In this document: piece after piece, positions 54,910-62,167 of the stretch
How positions within the stretch are numbered: position 1 is the stretch's first letter
Layout: each line of letters starts with the position of its first letter
Assembly: GCA_965117015.1 (NCBI GenBank)
Contig: OZ220747.1
Coordinates: forward strand, 1,364,001 to 1,428,000
Length of the DNA stretch: 64,000 bases
DNA from: Aldehydirespirator sp965117015
Lineage (GTDB): Bacteria; Actinomycetota; Acidimicrobiia; Acidimicrobiales; Aldehydirespiratoraceae
Direction: 5' to 3'
Translations under genes and position numbers: made by a program
The notes under the pieces: generated by a model
Told to the model about the DNA's origin: nothing
Database searches by the model: none
The model's input: only the letters and a program-made list of their open reading frames with translations

Positions 54910-55808
54910 TGAGCATCACCGTCGCCAAACGCACGGGCACCGATCCGGGCCGAGCCTCGCAACCCCGCGTCTGGGGCCGCCTCATCGACATGCTGGGCAG
55001 CCGGGGCTGGATCCTGCTGGTGCTGTTCCTGGTGCTGCTGGTGGCGGCCTCGATCGCGCCCGACGTGTTCGCCCCGCACGACCACGACGCCCAGAACCTT
55101 CGGGCCCGCCTGCTGGGGCCGGGGGAGTCCTCCTCCGAGGGCCTGCACCTGCTGGGAACCGACAGCCTGGGCCGGGACCTCTTCTCCCGCATGGTTGTAG
55201 GCACCCGCCTCACCATGTTCATAGCGGTCATGGGCACTGTTATCGGCGCGGGGGTGGGCGTGCTGTTCGGGCTGCTGGGCGGCTACTTCGGCGGCCGCAC
55301 CGACCGGCTGCTCATGCGCTTGGGCGAGGCCCAGACGGCCATGCCGATGTTCCTGGTGGCCATCCTGCTGCTGAGCCTGCTCGGGCCCAGCGTAGGGATC
55401 CTGCTGGTGGTGCTGCCGTGCCTGGTCTGGCCGATCTTCGCCCGGGTGGTGCGGGCCGAGGCGCTGCGGCTGCGGGAGGAGACGTTCATCGAGGCTTCGA
55501 TCGCCACCGGCTGCTCCACCTCGACCATTCTCGGCCGCCACCTGCTGCCCAACGTCGCGCCCCGCATCCTGGTGCTGTGCGTGGTGGAGATCGGCCACGT
55601 GATGCTCTCGGAGGCCGGGCTCAGCTTCCTGGGCGTCGGGGTCCAGCCCCCCGACACCACCTGGGGACTGCTGATCTCCGAGGGCCGGCCCCTGCTAGCG
55701 GTGGCCTGGTGGCTCACGATCCTGCCCGGCGTGCTGCTGGGCATCACCGTATTGGTGCTCAACCTGCTGGGGCGCTACTGGGAGTCCCGCTCAGGAGCGG
55801 CCGGATGA
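54909..55808 (+). CDS. ABC transporter permease (DppC/OppC type)
   Basis: 299 residues, six helices. HLLGTDSLGRDLFSRMVVGTR is the characteristic family block; EETFIEASIATGCSTSTILGRHLLPNVAP is the loop that contacts the ATPases. Start ATG overlaps the previous stop (TGATG), and its own stop overlaps the next ATG (ATGA). Confidence 0.95.
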   Translation: MSITVAKRTGTDPGRASQPRVWGRLIDMLGSRGWILLVLFLVLLVAASIAPDVFAPHDHDAQNLRARLLGPGESSSEGLHLLGTDSLGRDLFSRMVVGTRLTMFIAVMGTVIGAGVGVLFGLLGGYFGGRTDRLLMRLGEAQTAMPMFLVAILLLSLLGPSVGILLVVLPCLVWPIFARVVRAEALRLREETFIEASIATGCSTSTILGRHLLPNVAPRILVLCVVEIGHVMLSEAGLSFLGVGVQPPDTTWGLLISEGRPLLAVAWWLTILPGVLLGITVLVLNLLGRYWESRSGAAG

Positions 55809-56830
55809 GCGGCATGCCCCTGCTGGAGGTCGAAGACCTCCACGTCACGTTCCGGACCGCCTCAGGTCCGGTGCACGCCGTGGACGGCGTGAGCTTCACG
55901 ATGAGGCCCGGTTCGTCGCTGGGGGTGGTGGGCGAGAGCGGCAGCGGCAAGAGCGTGACCGCCCGGTCCCTGCTGCGCCTGTTCGCCATCACCGACGACG
56001 TGCAGATCTCCGGGGCGGTTCATTTTGACGGCCAGGACCTGTTGCGCATCGACGAGGGCAAGCTGCGCGATGTGCGCGGCGGGCAGATCGGCATGATCTT
56101 CCAGGATCCGCTCACGTCGCTCAACCCGCTGATGGCGGTGGGCGAGCAGATCGCCGAGTCGCTGCGGCTTCACCGGGGCATGAGCCGATCCGAGGCCGCC
56201 TCCGAAGCGGTCGAGCTGCTGGCCCGGGTCGGCATCGCCGACCCCGAGCAGCGGGCCACGGAACTCCCCAGCAGCTTCAGCGGCGGCATGCGCCAGCGGG
56301 TGATGATCTCGCTGGCCATCGCCTGCCGGCCGCGCCTGCTCATCGCGGACGAGCCCACCACCGCCCTCGACGTGACCGTGCAGGCCGAGATCCTGCTGCT
56401 GCTCGACGAGCTGCGCCGATCCGAGGGCATGGCGCTGATGCTCATCACCCACGACTTCGGGGTGGTGGCGGCCACCTGCGAGGACGTGCAGGTCATGTAC
56501 GCCGGCAAGCTGGTGGAGAAGGCCTCGATGGCCCATCTCTTCGACCGGGCCAACCATCCTTACACCGAGGGGCTCCTGCGGCTGGTGCCCCGCTTCGAAG
56601 ACGCCCACACCGGACGGCTGCACCCCATTCCGGGCCAGCCGCCCATCACCGGCGGGGGCGGCTCGTCGTGCGCTTTCGCGCCGCGGTGCGGCTACGCCGT
56701 CGACCGCTGCCGGACCGAGGTGCCGCCGGAGGTGGCGGTGGGTCCCGATCATTTCAGCGCCTGCTGGCTGGCGGCCGACCGGGCCAAGGACACCACCGAG
56801 GCCGGCCGGCCCTGGAGGCGGGACCAATGA
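55805..56830 (+). CDS. ABC transporter ATP-binding protein (DppD/OppD type)
   Basis: 341 residues. Walker A GESGSGKS near residue 44, signature SSFSGGMRQRV and Walker B LLIADEPTTALDV. The C-terminal oligopeptide-transporter extension has GSSCAFAPRCGYAVDRC, whose cysteines may carry the iron-sulfur centre seen in this group. It couples ATP hydrolysis to import. Overlaps both neighbours by ATGA. Confidence 0.95.
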   Translation: MSGMPLLEVEDLHVTFRTASGPVHAVDGVSFTMRPGSSLGVVGESGSGKSVTARSLLRLFAITDDVQISGAVHFDGQDLLRIDEGKLRDVRGGQIGMIFQDPLTSLNPLMAVGEQIAESLRLHRGMSRSEAASEAVELLARVGIADPEQRATELPSSFSGGMRQRVMISLAIACRPRLLIADEPTTALDVTVQAEILLLLDELRRSEGMALMLITHDFGVVAATCEDVQVMYAGKLVEKASMAHLFDRANHPYTEGLLRLVPRFEDAHTGRLHPIPGQPPITGGGGSSCAFAPRCGYAVDRCRTEVPPEVAVGPDHFSACWLAADRAKDTTEAGRPWRRDQ

Positions 56831-57846
56831 GCGTGCTCGAGGTGGATGACGTCGTCGTGGAGTTCGACACCGACGGAGGCCGCATCACCGCGGTGGACGG
56901 GGTGTCGCTGCATCTGGCCACCGGCGAGACGCTCGGCCTGGTGGGCGAGAGCGGGTGCGGCAAGTCCACGCTGGCCCGGGCCATCATGCAGCTGGTTCCG
57001 ATGCAGCAGGGGTCGGTGCGACTCGAGGACACCGACCTCGGCTCGTTGCCGCGGCGGGAGCTGCGCCGCATGCGCCACCGCATCCAGATGGTGTTCCAGG
57101 ACCCCCGCGGCTCGCTCGACCCCCGCATGAACGTGTCGACCCTCATCGGCGAGCCGCTGAGGGTTCACGGCATCGGCGACCGGACCAGCCGCGCCAAAGC
57201 GGTGGCCGAGGCCATGGAGTTGGTGGGTCTGCCCGCCGCGGTGGCCGATCGCCTCCCCAGCGAGCTGAGCGGCGGGCAGCAGCAGCGGGTCGGCATCGCC
57301 CGGGCCATCGTCACTGACCCGGCCGTGCTGGTCTGCGACGAGCCCGTGTCCGCGCTGGACGTGTCGATCCAGGCCCAGATCATCAACGTCCTCGACGAAC
57401 TGCGCGACACCCTCAGCCTGGCCATGCTGTTCATCGCCCACGACCTCTCGGTGGTGCGCCATCTCAGCGACCGGGTGGCCGTCATGTACCTCGGCCAGAT
57501 CGTGGAGACGGGAACCGCCTCCGAGGTGTTCACCAAGCCCCGCCATCCCTACACGCACGGCCTCATCTCGTCGGTGCCCCGAGCCGACGCCGAGAGCGCG
57601 GCCCGGCTCCAGACGGCCCGCCGTCTGGTGCTCGGCGAGCTGCCCAGCCTCCTCGACCCGCCGTCGGGGTGCCGGTATCGCACCCGCTGCCCGTACGCCA
57701 CCGACGAATGCGCCGCCGCCGAGCCCGCGCCGGCCGCGGTGGACTCCTCTGAGGGTCTCCATTCAGTGCGGTGTCACCACCACGACAGCATCGCCGCCCG
57801 GACCGGGCCGCAACCGTTCGCCACCAGTCAGGAGCAAGCACAATGA
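56827..57846 (+). CDS. ABC transporter ATP-binding protein (DppF/OppF type)
   Basis: 339 residues. Walker A GESGCGKST, signature LSGGQQQRVGIARAI and Walker B VLVCDEPVSALDV. The C-terminal block has CRYRTRCPYATDECA. It forms the heterodimer with the preceding ATPase. The stop overlaps the RidA ATG, so transporter and enzyme genes are one unit. Confidence 0.95.
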   Translation: MSVLEVDDVVVEFDTDGGRITAVDGVSLHLATGETLGLVGESGCGKSTLARAIMQLVPMQQGSVRLEDTDLGSLPRRELRRMRHRIQMVFQDPRGSLDPRMNVSTLIGEPLRVHGIGDRTSRAKAVAEAMELVGLPAAVADRLPSELSGGQQQRVGIARAIVTDPAVLVCDEPVSALDVSIQAQIINVLDELRDTLSLAMLFIAHDLSVVRHLSDRVAVMYLGQIVETGTASEVFTKPRHPYTHGLISSVPRADAESAARLQTARRLVLGELPSLLDPPSGCRYRTRCPYATDECAAAEPAPAAVDSSEGLHSVRCHHHDSIAARTGPQPFATSQEQAQ

Positions 57847-58223
57847 GCGACCGCACTGCCATAAGCACAGACGGGGCCCCCACCCCGACCGGCCCGTTCA
57901 GCCAGGCCATCCGGGTCGGGAACCTGGTGTTCACTGCGGGGCAGGCGGGGCGCAACCGCGACACCGGCGAGATGGGCGACATCGGCGAGCAGGCCGACTG
58001 GGCCCTGCGCAACATCGGCAACATCCTGGCCGCGGCGGGCGCCTCCATGGCCGACGTGGTCAAGACCACCGTCTACCTCAAGGAGGGCACCCCCACCGGA
58101 CCCCTCAACGAGCAGTGGGTGAAGCACTTTCCGGAGCCCCTGCCCGCCCGTTCGTCGGTGTTCGTGGCCCGCCTGAAGAACCCCGAGATGCTCATCGAAG
58201 TCGAGGCGGTCGCCGTTGTCTGA
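57843..58223 (+). CDS. RidA-family imine/enamine deaminase
   Basis: 126 residues. GPFSQAIRVGNLVFTAGQ and PARSSVFVARL, which carries the catalytic Arg, match the family. RidA proteins hydrolyse reactive imines to ketones, or act as specific deaminases in catabolic operons such as 2-aminophenol-type pathways. Placement after the transporter suggests a step that generates an imine or enamine from the imported compound. Confidence 0.92.
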   Translation: MSDRTAISTDGAPTPTGPFSQAIRVGNLVFTAGQAGRNRDTGEMGDIGEQADWALRNIGNILAAAGASMADVVKTTVYLKEGTPTGPLNEQWVKHFPEPLPARSSVFVARLKNPEMLIEVEAVAVV

Positions 58224-59853
58224 CGGGACTGCTCCCTCCCAGGCTGCGATCAGCGCCGGCTGCCGGGAGGCAGCCGACGTCGGCGCGGCGGTGCTGGCGT
58301 CGGGAGGAAACGCGGTCGACGCGGCCATCGCCGCCTCTGCGGTGCAGTGCGTCCGCGAGCTGCCCTGGTGCGGTCTGGGCGGTGACGGCTTCGCGCTCGT
58401 CTCGGGTCCCGACGGCTGCGTCGAGGCGCTCAACGGCGCCGGCGCGGTGCCCCGGGCCTTGGCCACCACCCCGATCCCGGGTGGCACCCTGCCCCGCTAC
58501 GGCCCGCTGTCGATCTCGGTTCCGGGCCTGGTGGACGCCTGGTGGCGGCTGTGGGAGCGCCACGGGACCCGGTCGTTCGCTTCTCTGGTGGAACCGGCGG
58601 CCGCGCTTGCCGACGACGGGTTCGCCCTCGACGCCGCCTTCACGCGGGCTCTCGACCGGGTCCGGGCCGCGACCGGCCCCGACGATCCGTTCGTCTCGGA
58701 ATTCTGCGACGGCAACGGCTCGGCGGCCGGCGAGGGCTTCCGGCTTCCGGCTCTGGCCCGGACGCTGCGCGAGATCGGGGCCGATGGGCGGTCGGTGTTC
58801 TACGAGGGCCGCCTGGCCCGCGCCGTCGTGGACACGCTCGACCGGCTCGGCGGCCTGATCTCGACCGACGACCTCCTGGAGCACTCGTCCGACTTCGAGG
58901 CGCCCCTCACCGTTGGCTACGGCTCCGCCGAGGTGTCGGTGACGCCTCCGGTGTCGATGGGCTGGGTGCTCCTGCAGCTCTTGCTGCTCTACGACCGCCT
59001 GGAGGGCCGTCTCATCGACGACGAGGCCGACCGGATCGACTTGATGGTGCGCTGCAAGCATGCCGCCTTCGCGGACCTGGGCCTGATGTCCCGCTGGCAG
59101 GAGGCGGCCGATGTGATCCCGGTCCTCAACGGTGACTCTGTCGACCGCTGGTGTTCCCGCATCGACGAGCAGCGCCGGTCGCGGCCTGCGCCAGTGGCCG
59201 CGTCGGCTGCGCCGGCTGCGAGCGGGGGCACGGACACCACCTGCCTGTCGGTCGTCGACGACCAGGGCCTCATGGTGACCTTCATCCACAGTCTCTTCAA
59301 CGAGTTCGGCTCCCGGGTGGTGGTGCCCGGAACCGGGATCGTGCTCAACGACCGGCTGGCCAAGCAGCCCGCCCGGGTCGGGCAGTCACCCGAGCCGCCG
59401 CGTTTCCGTCGCCCGCTGCACACCCTCGTCGGCTATCACGTCTCCCAGCGGGGCCGGCGGCTGGTCGGGTCCACTCCCGGCGGGCGGGGCCAGGTGCAGA
59501 CCAACTTCCAGGTTCTGCGAGCCATCATCGACGACGACGCCTCACCGCAGGCGGCCGTCGACACCCCCCGCTGGCTGTCGGGAACGCCGCGGCTGCCCGA
59601 CTCCGAGGATCTGCTGTTCCTCGAGCCCGGCTTCCCCGCCGGCCTCGACGCAGAGTTGGCCCGGCGCGGCCACACGGTCGCCGACGAGGCGCCCGCCGAC
59701 GCCGACCTGTTCGGAAGCTGCACCATTGTCGGTCGTTGCACCCAGCCCAGCGGTTCGGTGGCCGCAGCCGACCACCGTAGGGGAGCCGCGCTCGCTCTCG
59801 TCGAGGGTTCCGACGACTCCGGCCGTCCCCGCACTCGAAAGGAGATTCCATGA
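58216..59853 (+). CDS. Gamma-glutamyltransferase-family protein
   Basis: 545 residues, Ntn hydrolase. AADVGAAVLASGGNAVDAAIAA is the family start and GGTDTTCLSVVDDQG holds the threonine at which the precursor cuts itself. TPGGRGQVQTNFQVL follows in the small subunit. No signal peptide is present, so it would act in the cytoplasm, unlike E. coli GGT. The TTG start overlaps the RidA stop by 8 bases. Substrates may be gamma-glutamyl amides taken up by the ABC transporter; some relatives act on other amides. Confidence 0.9.
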   Translation: MSDGTAPSQAAISAGCREAADVGAAVLASGGNAVDAAIAASAVQCVRELPWCGLGGDGFALVSGPDGCVEALNGAGAVPRALATTPIPGGTLPRYGPLSISVPGLVDAWWRLWERHGTRSFASLVEPAAALADDGFALDAAFTRALDRVRAATGPDDPFVSEFCDGNGSAAGEGFRLPALARTLREIGADGRSVFYEGRLARAVVDTLDRLGGLISTDDLLEHSSDFEAPLTVGYGSAEVSVTPPVSMGWVLLQLLLLYDRLEGRLIDDEADRIDLMVRCKHAAFADLGLMSRWQEAADVIPVLNGDSVDRWCSRIDEQRRSRPAPVAASAAPAASGGTDTTCLSVVDDQGLMVTFIHSLFNEFGSRVVVPGTGIVLNDRLAKQPARVGQSPEPPRFRRPLHTLVGYHVSQRGRRLVGSTPGGRGQVQTNFQVLRAIIDDDASPQAAVDTPRWLSGTPRLPDSEDLLFLEPGFPAGLDAELARRGHTVADEAPADADLFGSCTIVGRCTQPSGSVAAADHRRGAALALVEGSDDSGRPRTRKEIP

Positions 59854-61103
59854 CCGACGTCCTGTCCGCCCCGAAGTTCGGGCCGAGGGCCATCACCTAC
59901 CCCCACCCGATCAACCACGACTGGTACGACTGGCCGACGTTCTCCGAGGCCGAGTTCGAGCGGCGCCACGCCCTGGTGAGGGGCTTCATGGCCGAGCACG
60001 ACCTCGACTGCCTGCTCGTGGCCGGCGCCGCCCACCTGTGGGACCGCGGCTGGGCCAACGTGCGGTGGATCACCAACTACATGGGGACCATGGAGCTCGA
60101 CAGCTTCGTGATCTTCCCCGCCGAGGGCGAGCCGACGCTGGCCATCCTCGGCCTCAACGCCCGCCTGCCCGACCGGGTCACCCGCTCGATATTCGGTGAC
60201 GTGCGGGGCGCCCTCAACACCCGCACCATCCTGGTCGACCGGCTCGAGGAGCTGGGCCTGCACCGGGGCAGGGTGGGCATCGTCAACCCCACCCCGTACC
60301 TGTCGGTGTCGCGGGACCACTGGGCCGCCCTCACCGGGACCTATCCGGAGATCGAGTTCGCGGAGTTCTCCGACGAGTTCTGGAAGATGCGGCTGGTGCT
60401 GTCCGACGAGGAGGTCGCCTGCCTGGAAGAGGCGGCCCGCATCGGCGACGCCACCCAGGTGGCGGTGATGGAGCAGCTGCGCCCCGGCATGACCGAGCAC
60501 GACCTGTTCCGGATCATCTTCACCACCATCGCCGAGGAGCGGGGCGAGATCCCGTGCATGGTGCTGGCCGGCAGCGAGTCGATGAGCAACCCGACCAGCG
60601 GCTTCCAGCGGCCGCGGCCCATCGGTCGCACCATCACCCCCGACGATGTGCTGCTGATGGAGGTCGGGGCCCGCGACGGCCACGGGTACGAGGCCCAGAC
60701 GGGCAAGGCGATGGTGTTCTCCGAGCCGCCGCCCGACTACGCCGACCTGCTGGACGTGATGCTGGAGGCCTACCACCGGATAGTGGCCGAGCTGAAGCCG
60801 GGCTGCACCGCCAAGGAGCTGCGGGCCGCTGGCAGCATCATCACCGAGCGGGGCTACACCATCGTCGCTCCGCTGGTGCACGGCGTGTTCAACCCCATCG
60901 ACGCCGGGCCGTTCGTGGGCACGTCGCACCGGCCCGACAAGGACGTGGTGCTGGAGCCCAACATGGCGCTGTGCGTGGAGATCCACCCCTGCACCACCGA
61001 CATCCTCAAGGGCGTGTTCATGGGCGACACCTACGTGATCACCGAAGACGGCGCCCGCAACATCAACCACCGCCTAGAGCCGAAGGTCTACGAACTGGGG
61101 TGA
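59850..61103 (+). CDS. M24-fold (pita-bread) hydrolase with altered metal ligands
   Basis: 417 residues. The N-terminal creatinase domain includes FIPAEGEPTLAILG-like sequence and the C-terminal domain has the M24 fold. The usual metal ligands of aminopeptidase P appear changed: the first Asp position reads MEVGARDG, the second EAQTGKA, and the last Glu reads GVFMGDTY. HGVFNP and CVEIHP keep a His and a Glu. Such a site recalls creatinase, which is metal-free, more than Xaa-Pro peptidase. So it may cut a C-N bond in a small molecule. Overlaps the GGT gene by ATGA. Confidence 0.88.
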   Translation: MTDVLSAPKFGPRAITYPHPINHDWYDWPTFSEAEFERRHALVRGFMAEHDLDCLLVAGAAHLWDRGWANVRWITNYMGTMELDSFVIFPAEGEPTLAILGLNARLPDRVTRSIFGDVRGALNTRTILVDRLEELGLHRGRVGIVNPTPYLSVSRDHWAALTGTYPEIEFAEFSDEFWKMRLVLSDEEVACLEEAARIGDATQVAVMEQLRPGMTEHDLFRIIFTTIAEERGEIPCMVLAGSESMSNPTSGFQRPRPIGRTITPDDVLLMEVGARDGHGYEAQTGKAMVFSEPPPDYADLLDVMLEAYHRIVAELKPGCTAKELRAAGSIITERGYTIVAPLVHGVFNPIDAGPFVGTSHRPDKDVVLEPNMALCVEIHPCTTDILKGVFMGDTYVITEDGARNINHRLEPKVYELG

Positions 61104-61108
61104 CTGCC

Positions 61109-61465
61109 ATGGCTGAGAAACCTGAACTGGAGTTCCACATCCCCGACGGGGCGTGGCGCCCCGCGGGCGGTCCGGTGGAGGGCATCGACGAGATGATCCT
61201 GTCCACCGACGGCCGGCCCGACGGGGCCTACACCCGGCTGATGCGCTTCGCGCCCGGGGTGGACTCGTCGCCCAACGGGGTGCTCACCCATCACTTCTGG
61301 GAGGAGGTGTACATCGTGGAGGGCGACCTCACCGACCTTCGGCTGGGCGAGACCTTCACCGCCGGCATGTACGCCTGCCGCCCGCCGGGCATGCCGCACG
61401 GGCCGTGGCGCAGCACCTCCGGAGTGCTGATGGTGGAGTTCCGCACCGGCGGCTACAACCCGTGA
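61109..61465 (+). CDS. Cupin-domain protein
   Basis: 118 residues, single cupin. GVLTHHFWEEVYIVEGDL fits the first metal motif (His-His and Glu) and PPGMPHGPW the second His. It could be a small dioxygenase, isomerase or sensor. ATG lies 5 bases after the M24 stop; a GTG overlapping that stop is also in frame. Its role in the operon is unknown. Confidence 0.85.
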   Translation: MAEKPELEFHIPDGAWRPAGGPVEGIDEMILSTDGRPDGAYTRLMRFAPGVDSSPNGVLTHHFWEEVYIVEGDLTDLRLGETFTAGMYACRPPGMPHGPWRSTSGVLMVEFRTGGYNP

Positions 61466-61493
61466 CCCCGCTGCCGAGCCCGGGGTTCGGGCG

Positions 61494-62150
61494 GTGAGGT
61501 TGTCGGTTGACGGGGTTGAGCGAGTGTTCGCGCCCGCCGCCCTGGTCGTCATCGGCTACGCGGGCCGCGACCGGGCCGCGGTCGAGCACCACATCGACGA
61601 GTTGGCCGCCCTCGGTGTTCCCCGCCCGGCCAGTATCCCGCTGTTCATGGTGTTCCCTCCCTGGCTGATCACCCAGGAGCCTTCGTTCACCGTGGCCGGC
61701 GACGAGACCTCCGGCGAGGCCGAGATCGTGGTGGTGGTCGACGGCGACGAAGCCTTCGTGACGCTCGGGTCGGACCACACTGATCGGACCGTGGAGGCGG
61801 TCGACATCGTCGCCTCCAAGGGAGTCTGTCCCAAGCCGGTGGCCCTGACGGGCTGGCCGGCGGCTGAGGTGGGGGACCGCTGGGACGATCTGGCGCTGCG
61901 CAGCCGCATCGACGGCGGCGTGCTGTATCAGGATGGATCGGCCGCCGCCAACCTGCACCCGCTGGAGCTGGTGGCGGCCATCCCGTGGGCCGGCCCCCCG
62001 CCGAGCTGCTTCGTGGCCTTCACCGGCACCGTGCCGGTGATCGGCGACATCCGGCCCAGCGCCGGCTTCCGGGCCGGGCTCTCGGGTCCGGGCTTGGCGC
62101 CGATCGAGTTGAGCTACCGGGTCGAGACCGTGCCGGAGTTGGCTTGCTGA
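61494..62150 (+). CDS. DUF2848 family protein
   Basis: 218 residues. VVIGYAGRDRAAVEHHIDELAALGVPRPASIPLFM is the recognisable start, and SKGVCPKPVALTGWPAAEVGDRWDDL the central block. The fold resembles fumarylacetoacetate hydrolase-like proteins with an FTGTVPVIGDIRPSAGF C-terminus, so C-C or C-N hydrolysis is possible (inference). Start is GTG, 28 bases after the cupin. Last gene of the operon; it converges with the leucine-rich-repeat gene. Confidence 0.85.
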   Translation: MRLSVDGVERVFAPAALVVIGYAGRDRAAVEHHIDELAALGVPRPASIPLFMVFPPWLITQEPSFTVAGDETSGEAEIVVVVDGDEAFVTLGSDHTDRTVEAVDIVASKGVCPKPVALTGWPAAEVGDRWDDLALRSRIDGGVLYQDGSAAANLHPLELVAAIPWAGPPPSCFVAFTGTVPVIGDIRPSAGFRAGLSGPGLAPIELSYRVETVPELAC

Positions 62151-62167
62151 GACGGCCCGACGGCTCG

